Of a DNA stretch of 64,000 nucleotides, positions 13,601-24,839 are shown one piece after another; position 1 is the first letter of the stretch, and each line of letters starts with the position of its first letter. The notes beneath the pieces are model-generated. The model did no database searches. It saw only the letters and a list, made by a program, of their open reading frames with translations, and was not told where the DNA came from. The translations under genes and the position numbers were made by a program. Source of the DNA: Daphnia carinata (lineage: Eukaryota > Arthropoda > Branchiopoda > Diplostraca > Daphniidae); assembly GCF_022539665.2 (NCBI RefSeq), contig NC_081332.1, forward strand, positions 1,633,773 to 1,697,772, in the 5' to 3' direction.

Positions 13601-14672
13601 TCAAAAGGGTCGATACACGGTCAAATGTCAGGTGGTCAGCAATAGCGCCACTGCTCAGGGTCTAGGCTTTTTTGGCTCTGCCAACCCTCAGCTTCACGGT
13701 ACAAAGAACACCCCATCTATTTGATGTGCGATAGTTTTTGACTTCCTGCCTTGTTAATTATTTTAATATGCAGGTAATGTAATCGATGAAAACGACGAAG
13801 GAACTCCTCTGACCCGTTTCACTCGAATCGCTTCTGGTGGATCATTTCAGGTTTTAAAATTTTGTCTCTTTTTCTTTTTATTCATGGATTCTATCAATTG
13901 ATCGACGAATTTTTTGTGATACAAGGTAGAAATGCCCGTGCCGAGTTACGATGCTTATCCACCAGGTGAAGTCAGGGATCTTTCTGTCATGTTAGTCAAT
14001 GAAACACAGACAAACATCACGATCGAATTGAAATGGACGGCTCCCGGTGATGAACTCGATACGGGCACTGGTACATTTTTCTTATTCATTTCCTTTACGT
14101 AATCGAATCTTTATAACTGTGCTCGATATCTTGAACGCGCAGTTGCTTATTACGAACTGAAGTATTCAGACATAGCGGCCGACGTAATGAATTCAAACTT
14201 TGATGATGAATCTTCTGTTCGCAAGAGGCGCTCTGTGATCAAAGAAGATGATCTCGTGGCCGGTTCGCTCGAGCCCATCGAAGCTGGCACATTGCAAACG
14301 GCCACCTTCTTGTTATCCGATATCGATCTGGACCGACCTTATTACGTGACACTACGGGCAGTGGACAAGGCCGGAAATGCTGGGCAAGTCTCCAACTTGG
14401 TCGCTTTCTTCGTGCCGGACAACTCGGCGTTGCTCACTGTGGACGATTTGAACGGAGGTTTAGAAGAATCTACCGGATTTGAAACAAAGGGTATCAGCTA
14501 CGTGAAGCAATCGAGCGTTCACGTCACCTCGTTATTGGTTGCAGCCTTTGGGCTTATTTTGATCGCCTGTCTGTGTGTGGCCATATTGATGGCCATCGTC
14601 AAACACGCCAGAAACCCTCCATTGTACGCTGGTATTCCGGCTAGTGAAAATCGCGAATTACCATGTATTTAG
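10679..14672 (+). CDS. CLCA-type metalloprotease/vWA membrane protein, gene 3 (complete)
   Basis: Predicted 979-residue CLCA family protein, a close paralogue of gene 2 with the same 16-exon structure. Exons: 10679-10861, 10929-11063, 11158-11320, 11410-11702, 11765-11895, 11970-12078, 12145-12233, 12301-12433, 12490-12635, 12690-13065, 13131-13257, 13334-13421, 13484-13698, 13774-13850, 13926-14070, 14143-14672. Exon lengths equal those of gene 2 except exon 12 (88 against 91 nt, one codon less), strong evidence that both are functional. Motifs: signal peptide from the ATG, HEWAHYRYGVFDEYG, LVADVSDSMGIC (MIDAS), TDGKNSPGY, an RKRRS furin-like site near 14220, and a C-terminal membrane segment. 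The downstream GGY gene is reduced to one exon. Confidence 0.92.
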
Positions 14673-14944
14673 AAACCCAAGATGAATATAATTTATCCCT
14701 TTTCAAAGCTCTAAATATCTTCAGGTACATAGAAATTTTTCAATCTCGCAAAAGATCAGTGTTGCTTTACTTCGATGAACTGAGTCATAGCTGTATAGCA
14801 GTATTGCTTTATCATGTTTATTCGTATAAAATACGTAATCTATATGCCTGCTGGGTATGTGGATGCAGATCTACAATGATTGTAAGCGTATCATGAGTTA
14901 AAAAATAACAACTAAAACGTTGCATTCATTTATCAAGAGGCAAT

Positions 14945-14994
14945 TCAATAGCCGTATCCGCTGTAATAGCCATGTCCGTATCCAGCGCCATATC
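14945..14994 (-). pseudogene. Relic of GGY peptide gene: terminal exon only
   Basis: These 50 nt match exon 3 of GGY gene B (GYGAGYGHGYYSGYGY and stop) in frame and in length, with an acceptor AG (CTGCAG on the minus strand) still in place. The first two exons are missing: the following sequence jumps straight to the GAGGGCGCAC spacer that in the other copies lies beyond the promoter. This is a deletion of the 5' part of the gene. Confidence 0.75.
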
Positions 14995-16788
14995 CTGCAG
15001 TTTCCATGCACAATGAAATGATCAAAGAGGGCGCACCAAGTATTGGCAGGCAAGTACAGATGTTTGTCCTTCTTTTCTATTTTACATCTACGACCTGACC
15101 TTTACCTTTTCTCTTCTGAGCAACTTGTCCAGTAGTGTCATCGCCAAGGTGTACGACATGCAGTGCCAGGAGTTTAGTGGCATTGGTGCTCTTGAAATTT
15201 AGTGATTGCTAGAGAACGTGAATGAAAGGTGAATTGCCAAAACGAGAGAGTTTGCTATTGAAATGTATCGTTGTGGGTTAACGGGGGAATTCCTGAAACA
15301 GACGAACATTTTTGGTGAACAAAAACGTGAGTTAAGTGTCGATTTGTTTAGATATTACCTAGTCTCGGTTTTATGAATCATCGAACGTTTACCGATGTTC
15401 AGCTGACGAGGTAACTTTCATAAACATAATGAATTGGTCACACTGACGAGCTCTTCGTTTTTTTTTTCGTTTTACGGACTTTGACTGAAACGATACTCCA
15501 TTCTTAAATTTCCTAGAATTCCATTCGCCATTAAGGCGTTTCACGTGAATACCTTACCCCTTCCCTACAGCAGGTGAACACCTAACCCTTCCCTGACAGA
15601 TGCGCATTTATTTGATCTGTTTCTTACCCTACCTTGCCTTGTTCTGGAAGTGTCTCGTTAGTCTTTGTCTACAGCTCTAGCCGGACAAAGTGTAAAGGAA
15701 ATATGCCTCACATTTGTTTTCTCCCAATCTCAGTGTTGTTGTCGTGTCGTTTCATTACTTTATCAGTTCACGCACCGTAATCCATTCCGCGTTAACAGAC
15801 TTAATTGCCAATTTTTCCTTCAGGGACCCTCATGTTAGTACCCTGTGCTGAGATATTGTTTTGTTCTTACCTTAGAATTGTCGTTCGTCGTGTTATCTGT
15901 GCCGGCAGTTACGATGCCGTTTAACCATGCAACATTGCATCGGCGCCATTCCCACTGAACGAACCGAATTAGGGCCTGTTGTCAAGAGTCATAATTGCCA
16001 CCATCGTTAGAAATTTAATCGCTGAAACCTCCAATGGCCTATTTAATCAACAGGAAGCAATAGCTGTATTAACGCCAACACCCACGAGCTAAAAGTTAGC
16101 CCGCCCATTGGACGCATGTTATATTTCTCCCTACAAAGTGTTTGAGTTTAATGTATACGTGACAAAGTCAAGCAAACCGGAAATGGTTTTACGATTACGT
16201 AACGTTGCACAAGTGTACTGGAGCTTATAAGAAAGTTTAACAGGTGTGGATTACGTCTGGATTTGAAGCGGTTGGGTAAAAAGGTGCTATCCCTGTTTAT
16301 TCCACGTCTAAGGTAAATATCAGCCATCTATTTGCTAGAGAGATTGCTTTAATTCTAGGGGATTACGGAATCAACTCTGTTCTTAACGTAATTAGTCCAC
16401 GTCTACAAGTAAAACATTTCTGATTGGAAGTAGTAAAACAAGTTGCGAAATATAGGGCTGTACATGTAATTTACACAAATACCCGTACGAAACGTTAAGC
16501 TCATCGCTTGGGTAAGCTTATATGTTTAACTTTATCCGTCGTTGTACGTTTATTGCACTAGCAGTAACCAACAGTAAAAGAACCAAATGAAAAAAGCATT
16601 AAAAAAAATTATAAAATCCTTGATAAAATTTCAATCCTATGCCGCTTCCGTAAATATAGCTCAAACTAGTGTTATATTCATTCGTTTAAGATGAAGCCAA
16701 GATAAGGGACTACATTGTCGCAATGCAAACGAGAGCTAACTGAATAAAAGAAGCCTATTCGAATTGAAGAAGTTGTCAGTCTGAAGAA
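14995..16788. repeat. Duplicated spacer between CLCA genes 3 and 4
   Basis: A second copy of the 8960-10678 spacer, alignable by eye almost throughout, with many substitutions and small indels. No frame is conserved between the two copies. About 16270-16788 is the presumed promoter and 5' UTR region of CLCA gene 4; the last stretch before the ATG (AGAAGTTGTCAGTCTGAAGAA) is nearly the same as before gene 3. Confidence 0.6.
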
Positions 16789-19700
16789 ATGGACAGGACT
16801 GTATTGACTCGATTGTTTGCGCTTTTGCTCGTTATTCATTGCACAGGATGGATTGGCAGTTCATCTTCTACACGAGTAAGTCTCGACGACAGTGGCTACG
16901 TCGATTTGGTGTTCGCCATCAGTGACGCAGTACCTGAGGATCAATCCGAGATCATCATTGATAACATCGAGGTATTCATCGATAATTTAATACAAATAAT
17001 GGCTTAATAATTCATTCTTTTTTCAACTGTTAATTAGAAAATGATTTTAGAAGCATCTCCTGTGTTATACGTGGCGACGGGTGATCGAGCCTATTTCAAA
17101 CGTGTCCAAATTCTCATTCCCCAATCTTGGACGAATGTGAATGCGACTGCCAGCAGTTGGGAAACGTTCGAAGTACGTATACGGTCTTTATTGATCATTT
17201 TGTGTGTGTGTGTGGGTTTTAAGCTCGTGTAAAATCAAATAAAGGCCGTTATTTTCTGGTTGCCACACGGCGATTAGACAGCTGACGTTATCGTGGACGC
17301 ACCCAATCCGTGGCATGGTGACATGCCCTACACCCGACAGCCTGGCAAATGCGGCGAAAGAGGCGAAACAATCCATTTGACACCCAATTACATGGCCACT
17401 CTTGACCAAGAGTATAACCACTTGATGTTCGGTAAACCAGGTAAGTAAAAATGCTAAAATTATCTTTCTCTCATGAAATGTTGGAATGTTGAGCAACGCT
17501 GATTACTCGATCTTTATTCAAACAATAGGCAAGGTCTTCGTCCATGAATGGGCTCATTATCGCTACGGCGTTTTTAACGAATACGGGGATCTGGGGGATC
17601 CTCAACACAAATTGTTTTATCTCCCAGCAAATGCGAAAGACCCGGTGCCCAATATCTGCAGTAACAAGCCGCCTATCTTCCGCATTTATGATGTTAGTAA
17701 CAATTCACCAACTTGTAAACGCGATCCGGCCACGCAGAATTACGACGCGAATTGTAGATTCGAATTGAACGAAGCTTTCAAGCCGGATACATCTCTGATG
17801 TCCTATCATAAACCCGATTCGGTATTTAATTAAACATTTAATTTCATTTTTTAAAAAGGGACGCATTTGATTGAATGGTTGATTGGCAGATGGTTCATTT
17901 CTGCAAGGATGACCAAGAACACGCGCACAATGCGGAAGCCCCAACAAAACACAACGCCATGTGCGGAGGTGCCAGCGTTTGGACGGTCGTTATGCGCAGC
18001 CCTGACTTTGCGAATAACAAGTAAAAATTTAATTTTTCCACATGTCAATTGTTCGTAAAAAAAACGACCTCTTTCTTCACGTGCAAATGAATAGAGCTCA
18101 ACAGGTCGATTTGGACATAATGCCGACGGAGTTCAACGTCGTTCGGACGGCTGGATCGCGATTCGTCCTAGTGGCAGACGTTTCCGACAGCATGAAAATC
18201 TTGGTAAATCACTTTGATTCGTAATTTAGTCAAATTGTTAGAGTGGCTCAGATCGATGAATGTCTACAGAATCGCATCGGTAAATTGGGCGAAGCTGTGC
18301 GCTCCTGGATCAAATACGATGTACCCACTGGAAGCAAACTGGGAATGATTATGTTCAGGTTCGTCCATCTCTTTATCAATTTCAATTGAAAAATTCGCAG
18401 TTTACAACGATTGAATTTTAGTTCGACGGCTCGTGTTGCGAGTGAACTGCAGACCATCACCGACATGAAATCACGTCAGGAGATGATGAAGAAAGTGCCC
18501 AAACAATTGTTTTCTGCCACTTGTATCGGATGCGGCCTTAATCTTGCTGTCCAGGTACCCCTAACACTTAAGTGTCAAGTTCTCTTTGCTGTAACCTCTG
18601 CATTCGACAGATGCTTAGCAATCCGAATGATGCAGAAAAAGGCGGAATCATCCTCCTAGTTACCGACGGAAAAAATTCGCCAGGTTATCTCGACATTGCC
18701 AGCGTACAGAAGGACGTTGTTAAAGCAGGCATCCGCGTCGTCAGCATCGCTTTCGGGTTCTTTTTATTCCAACGACCGCGCGAAACGAATTTACTAACGC
18801 TTAATTTAACAGGGAAGAAGCGGACAAGAACATTGAGCACCTGGCCAAAATCACCGATGGCAAAAGCTATTTCGTGAACGACAATGAAACGAGCGAAGCC
18901 CTTCAGCAGGCTTTCTTGGGCGCTAACACGTATCAATCGAGAGTCAACGACAGAGATTTGCAATTCAAGTTGTTTGAAAAAACATTCACGGCTCAGGAAT
19001 CAGAAACGGAGATCAATGACAATTTCGTTGTTGATCCGACGGTCGGTCGCAATTTGAAATTGAGCATTTTCAATCTAGAGGAACTAACAAATTTAGAGTC
19101 GATGGAACTGATCTCACCTGACGGTGAGGTCTTCAGCGAGGTTGAGTATGAAACGACCACAGCTTCGGTCACCGTAGACTTGGCGATGGTAATAACACAA
19201 ATTGAAGAATTGCTGCTTGTTTATTTTTTCAAGTTAAAAATCGAACTGGTTCGTAGATCGGAAATTGGTCCCTCAACGTCAAGTTAAGCAGCGAGCAGTC
19301 TGAATTGTTATTAGTCACTGTTATAGCGCAGATGCGTCCAAACGTTACGACACCAATCAAAACTAAATGCTGGGTCCCGCAAGGTACGTACTGGACGTTT
19401 ACGATTTGAATCATCCTTTACACATTTAGTAGTTGCCTGCTCTTGTTGGTTTTATTAGCTGATATTAAAAACGCCGGTAAGAACACAATTCCAGTTCGCG
19501 CTGAGGTGACGACTGGATCGAATGCGGTTGTTGGAGCCACGGTCAGGTAATTTTCGTAGTCGATTTATTTTTAATTATGTTTTAAATTAACTTGCCAACT
19601 GAATTGGGAAGAGCTTTTTTGGTGAAACCCAACGGTGAGTCGGAAATTCTGGAGCTGCTGGACAATGGCGTCAATGCTGACACTGAGGCCAATGATGGCG

Positions 19701-20784
19701 TTTATTCCAGGTATTACACCAACGCCACTCAGAAGGGTCGGTACACGGTCAAATGCCATGTGATTAGCAATGAAGACACTGTCCAGAGTTCAGGCTTTTT
19801 TGGCTCTGCCAGCCCTCAGCTTCGCGGTACGAAGAACACCCTATCTCTTTGATATGCAACAATTTTTGATTGACTGCCTCGTTCTTTGTTTTAATGTGCA
19901 GGTAATTTAATTCATGAAAACGGCGCAGGGACTCCTCTGGCCGCTTTTACTCGCATCGTTTCTGGTGGATCGTTTCAGGTTTTACTTATTTTTTTGAGCT
20001 GTTCATTGAATTCTAGATTCTTCAATTGATTGATGAATTTGTTGTGATAGGTGGAAATACCCGTGTCGAGTTACGATGCTTATCCACCAAGTGAAATCAG
20101 GGATCTTTCTGTCACGTTAGTTGATGAAACAGAGGGACACATCATGATGGATATGAAATGGACTGCTCCCGGTGACGATCTCGATTATGGCACTGGTACA
20201 TTTTTCGTATTCATTTCCTTTATCTAATCGAAGTGTTTATAATTGTCCTGCGCGTATCTCTTGAATGCGTAGTTGCTTATTATGTACTGAGGTATTCAGA
20301 CACGCCGGACTACGTGATAAACTACAACTTTGACGATGAATATTCTGCTCGCAAGAAGCGCTCCGCCATCAAAGAAGATGATCTCGTGGCCGGTTCACTC
20401 GAACCCATCGAAGCTGGCTCCTTGCAAACGGCCACCTTCTTGCTATCCGATATCGATCTGGACCGACCTTATTACGTGACACTACGGGCAGTGGACAAAG
20501 CTGGAAAGGTTGGGCAAGTCTCCAACGTGGTCGCTTTCTTTGTACCAGACAAATTAGCTATGCTGGCTAGGAATAATTTGGAAGGATCCGCCGGATATGA
20601 AACAAAAGATATCATCAATGTGAATCAATCGGGCTTTCACGTCACCTCGTTGTTGGTTGCAGCCTTTGGGCTTCTTTTGATCGCCTGTCTGTGTGTGGCC
20701 TTATTGATGGCCATCGTCAAACGCTCTAGAGCCTATCCAGTATATTCTGGTGTCCCGACTAGTAAGGATCATAGTTATCCTTGA
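16789..20784 (+). CDS. CLCA-type metalloprotease/vWA membrane protein, gene 4 (complete)
   Basis: Predicted 973-residue CLCA family protein with the 16-exon structure of genes 2 and 3. Exons: 16789-16971, 17038-17172, 17278-17440, 17529-17821, 17890-18020, 18095-18203, 18270-18358, 18422-18554, 18611-18756, 18813-19188, 19257-19383, 19459-19546, 19612-19826, 19902-19978, 20051-20195, 20273-20784. All phases agree. Signal peptide, LVADVSDSMKIL (MIDAS), TDGKNSPGY, RKKRS basic site near 20357, and a C-terminal membrane segment are present. In the zincin motif it reads HEWAHYRYGVFNEYG: the Asp of the extended HExxHxxxGxxDE is Asn here, which may affect metal binding or cleavage. Its last exon is shorter than in genes 2 and 3, with a different tail. 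From exon 10 to the stop it is almost identical to the pseudogene at about 27262-29070. Confidence 0.92.
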
Positions 20785-21193
20785 AATGAGTATACAGACT
20801 CGAGGTTTATTCAGTTAACGTCCCGAAATGTTTCGATGTTAGAAAACGTTAACAAGCAATCCACATAGAACAGTACCGAGGGTTAAACCAAATTCATTTA
20901 AAAGCAAGCTTAGTTTTGTAGGGAAGATACGAAAATTCTAGCGATTATTTAGGTCGAAACAGACAGGTAAGTGCTGAGGCATTTCATCCAACTGCCACCA
21001 TGCCCTTAATAGTACTTGGAAATTGTTCTTATTCGTGACATTTTCATTAAAATAGATTCATTCCGTATAGTTGAATCGATTTACCATGCTTCACTTGAAA
21101 AAATTGCAATGTATATGCCTGCCGGGTGTGTCCATACAGATATATAAACGAGTGTAAGGTCATCATAATTTTCAAAACAAAAGTGTTCGTTCA
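20785..21193. other. 3' spacer between CLCA gene 4 and GGY gene B
   Basis: No gene seen. It should hold the two convergent 3' UTRs. It is nearly identical to 29071-29478, so it belongs to the 8.28 kb duplication. Confidence 0.6.
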
Positions 21194-21628
21194 TCAATAG
21201 CCGTATCCGCTGTAATAGCCATGTCCGTATCCAGCGCCATAGCCTGTAGATTCAACAATACATTATCCATTTTAAAATTAATACCGTTACTATAATGTTA
21301 ATAATTGCTCATAGTATAGTAAACAACAGCCAAAATAATACCTCCATATGGATAGCCATATCCGCCATATCCGCCATATCCACGATATCCACCGTAGCCT
21401 CCGTATCCACCGTAGCCACCATAACCACCATGGCCATAATATAATTTAACTTTTTTCGCCATTGCCACAGCGACGATCATCAAAACAACCACAAGCAGCG
21501 TGATCTACACAATACAGCAAAAGAAAACAGGTAGATTGCATACACTACATCACATGGAACACTTATTTTATTTGGTTTGGAAATGTTCAATAATTATAAC
21601 AAAAACGTACTTTGAAATTAACTGCCAT
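21194..21628 (-). CDS. GGY-repeat secreted peptide gene B (3 exons)
   Basis: Predicted 76-residue secreted peptide. Exons: 21611-21628 (MAVNFK), 21342-21504 and 21194-21243. Signal segment ITLLVVVLMIVAVAMA, then KVKLYYGH, several GGY units including one GGYR, a YPYG turn and the GYGAGYGHGYYSGYGY end. The minus-strand TATAAAA is at about 21720-21728. It is the orthologous unit member to GGY-A and the direct copy-source or copy of GGY-B' at 29479. Likely a cuticle or other extracellular structural peptide; inference from composition only. Confidence 0.8.
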
Positions 21629-22852
21629 CGTGTTGAAGAACTGGGACAGTCTTTGTGCGAGTGTTGTCTTCTTAGACGGAGTTGCAGACAAGTTGTGACG
21701 AACCGGTTGGAGCACTCCGGTTTTTATACCGATTCCCCGATGGTACAGACAGAAGTAAATGAAAGAAAATAACCGGTTACATGCGGTGCACTTAAAAACG
21801 TGCAAATCGCTACTGACGGTAGCCCTACATCTAGAACTGCGAAGGTTACATACTAGCTATTCAGCAATTTCAAAATGAATCGATTGCAGAGGACGTACCT
21901 AGTTGCTGCAGTCCAATGGGGTTGTTTGTCCTTCTTTTCTATTTTACATCTATGACCTGACCTGCACATTTTCTCTTCTGAGCAATCTCCTTGACAGTGT
22001 CGTCGCCAACGTGTACCACGCGCGGTGCCAGGAGTTTAGTGGTACAGGTGCTCTTGAAATTTAGTGCGCATTGGAGAACGCGAGTGAAAGGGAAATTGCC
22101 AAAAGACGAGAGAGTTTGCTATTAAAATTTATCGTTGTGGTTTAGCAGGGGAATTCCTGAAAAAAAACGGACATTTGGGGTGAACGAAAACGCGAGTTAA
22201 GTGTCGTTTTGTTTAGAGTTAACCTCGTCTCGGTGCGCTGATTCTGCGAAGGAGAACGGATGTTCTCATGGTAATTGACGTAACACGTAAGTATTTGCCC
22301 ATTTAAATAGCTACGCATTTTCTCGTTCATGTTGTAGAACGTGTGGACTAAATAGATTCTTGGAATTTCCATAATTAGCATTCGTCATTGAGAAAATGCT
22401 GAAGGTGAATTAGCGTACTCTTCCCCAAGTGAATGTTTTTCGTTTGTTTCGTGCCCTACCTTCTTTTGTTTTGCGCAGTGTCATTAGCCCTTTTCAGGCC
22501 GACCTAAATAGTAAGAAGACATAAGTTTGTTACGTCACACCAACCATTATATTCCGTTTAAACTATTTCTCGTGCCCCTTCGTTTGTCCTTTTTTCATTC
22601 GACCATTGCTGTACGTATTGCACCAGAACAGAGCCAACTCTAATTGACAGACTCGACATCTCTTTGCTAATCTTTCTTCATCTTTACCTTATTTAAATTA
22701 CATGACAAGTCAATCGGGTCTTCCGACTGCTATAAGGTAGGGAAAAGATTCTTTCACGCTGTTCTTCACGTTCAATGCGATATGTAAAATGCGAAACTGG
22801 ACATTGATAAGCACTATATTGATCTGAACATAAATTTAATCTCATTTTTTAA
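21629..22852. repeat. GGY-B promoter and duplicated spacer
   Basis: No gene supported. It contains the GGY-B promoter, then the GAGGACG/TGTTTGTCCTTC spacer block shared with 8960, 15035 and 30150. It ends in AT-rich sequence before the first tRNA-Arg. It aligns with 29905-31125 but with clearly more differences than the CLCA part of the same duplication. Confidence 0.55.
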
Positions 22853-22925
22853 GCCTCTATGGCCTAATGGATAAGGCACCGGCTTCCTAAGCCGGGGATT
22901 GCGGGTTCGAGTCACGCTGGAGGTA
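22853..22925 (+). tRNA. tRNA-Arg (anticodon CCU)
   Basis: 73 nt cloverleaf; anticodon stem CCGGC/GCCGG with loop TTCCTAA, giving anticodon CCT (reads AGG). D-arm GGCC...GGC and a T-loop TTCGAGT are present. One mismatch in the T stem (CACGC) and a U at position 32 set it apart from the consensus copy. Confidence 0.85.
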
Positions 22926-23107
22926 CAGATGAAACTTTAATTGCCCGTGAATTCACGATGAACTTGTACACAGTTAGTGCAATTTGTGTGAGGTCCCACA
23001 TCAGTTGTTGAATGCGAGCGATGAATCACTTTGTCAATAGTCTCTTTGATTTGTTTATGTTCTTTATAAGGAATGATGGTTTGTATATGCAAGACAAATG
23101 TTTTGTG

Positions 23108-23227
23108 TCTCCAGTGGCGCAGTTGGTTAGCGCAAGGTACTTATAAGACAGTAATGAATTGTGCTAATAGATTCTGCAATGTACGGAAGTAATGCCGAGG
23201 TCGCGAGTTCGAGCCTCGCCTGGAGAA
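23108..23227 (+). tRNA. tRNA-Ile (anticodon UAU) with intron
   Basis: Acceptor TCTCCAG/CTGGAGA, D-arm GCGC...GCGC, loop CTTATAA giving anticodon TAT (reads AUA), T-arm GCGAG-TTCGAGC-CTCGC. About 46 nt intron interrupts after the base 3' of the anticodon, beginning AGACAGTAA and ending just before ATGCCG. Confidence 0.9.
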
Positions 23228-23415
23228 TTTGTTTTAAATTACTGGATTGAAACTGATGTTCGTGTTTGCAGGTGTTTCTTCGGAAGCAAAACAAGTTATA
23301 ACTTTTTTTTTTTTAGAAATTGTGTTTATTTTTGAAAATTAAGTGAATTGGATACATGAGTTTACAGGAAAGCCAATGTCAAAACAAAAGGTTACACCGT
23401 TTCATTGTAGAGAGT

Positions 23416-23824
23416 TCAGTAACCATATCCGCCGTAGTAACTGGGTCCGTATCCTATGCCGTAATGTTATGTTTTATAGCATTTTAAAATAAGTTAAGTA
23501 GAGATAACGTATTTGTTACCTCCATATCCTCCATATCCATGTCCATATCCATGTCCATATCCTCCATATCCATGTCCATATCCTCCATATCCATGTCCAT
23601 ATCCGCCATATCCATGTCCATATCCGCCATACCCACCATATCCTCCATAACCACCATGGCCATAATATAATTTGACTTTTTTCGCCATTGCCATAGCGAC
23701 GAACATCAAAGTCACGAAAAGCAATGCAACCTGCAACGCCATACAAAAAACCATAAAAATTAAAATCAATTCGAAATCTTGCTTAGTTTAATAATATCGT
23801 ACTCACTTTGAAATTGCCTGCCAT
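23416..23824 (-). CDS. GGY/GHGYGGY-repeat secreted peptide gene C (3 exons)
   Basis: Predicted 88-residue secreted peptide. Exons: 23807-23824 (MAGNFK), 23520-23730 and 23416-23453. Signal VALLFVTLMFVAMAMA, then KVKLYYGH, GGY units and four GHGYGGY-type repeats, and an end GYGPSYYGGYGY. The acceptor of exon 3 is GGCATAG on the minus strand, chosen because it restores frame and the expected G-Y-G. TATAAATG (minus) is at about 23927-23934. Second subfamily of GGY genes, lying between tRNA-Ile and the cuticle gene; copies at 31697 and, decayed, at 41351. Confidence 0.8.
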
Positions 23825-24839
23825 TTTTTCTTTGGAATTAAGACGATGTATGTTGCGCTGGAACGTTCTCTTCTTTATCGAAGCTTTGCGGATGTGTTTG
23901 GGACGAACCTAGGTGGGCTGTTCCATCATTTATACCAATCCCTGGCGGTAGGCGGAGCAAAAAAAAAAAACCTAATTAACTACAACTTCAATGAATGGGT
24001 GTAACGCCTATTTTCTATTGCACAATCCCCTCTCCCGGACCCCTTCATTACTTTCTCTGCGTGTATCGTCTTTACTTTGGCCGGTGCCAGCAGGTCCCTG
24101 GCACGCGTGGTCTTGAAACAGACCGACACGTGCGCTATGAAGGACACGACAGAAAAGAGAGACCTGCACATTGCGAAAGTATACTCAAAATTAATTTGAA
24201 CGAAAAAGCTAAAACTGTAACGACAGAAATCCCACCCCAAAATTCTATTTCATAGTTTAACAGGTGAGCTAGCGAGTCATCGTTTTCTTATTCAGAATTG
24301 CTAATAGCAATGAACGACGTATTTCCCCTTCTTTTTAATGATTCTATACAGGACAAATGAATTCTTAAATTGAATAGATCATGTAAAATGTTATAAGCTT
24401 TCAGGCTGAGCAAAAAGGCCTTTTAGAAGTGAAGTGTTGCTCTGTTTCTTACCCTGCCCACCTGGTTTCGAGAATGTCCTTAGTCGTTTTAGTTTTATCT
24501 GCTTCCAGTAGAATGTGAGAAACAGCTGAACAAGTGATAGCTCTCCCTTCCCACAGTTTCAGCATTTGGTTCCAGTTGTTCAAAACGCCTGAGTCCATCG
24601 CTAGACAGAGACCTAGAAACAACGTGGATGTAGTTGTGCAGCGTAGAGAGAATTGGGCATGTGGCTGAGCCTTTGATCTGTGATTTTGTTTGACACATAT
24701 TCATACAACTATCTAATGAATAGGTACACAGGAACTTTGTTTTCATATATTTTATTATTGATATATTATATTTTTTATTTGATATTTCATTTGACATCTC
24801 TGTGATGTATATAGATATGTATTCCAGAACGTGTGGCGC
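23825..24839. repeat. GGY-C promoter and spacer shared by three units
   Basis: No gene supported. 23880-23940 is the GGY-C promoter. About 24000-24300 matches 32270-32560 (GTAACGCCTATT..., GGCCGGTGCCAG...). About 24390-24640 (TTACCCTGCCCACCTGGTTTCGAG, CTTCCAGTAGAATGTGA) matches 32660-32900 and 41500-41750. In the other two copies a tRNA-Arg lies between this spacer and the next cuticle gene; here it is missing. Confidence 0.55.

Noticed and set aside
23516-23746. Minus-strand frame of repeated WIWRIWT units.
   Set aside because: It is the alternative frame of the GGY-C repeat, with no other support.
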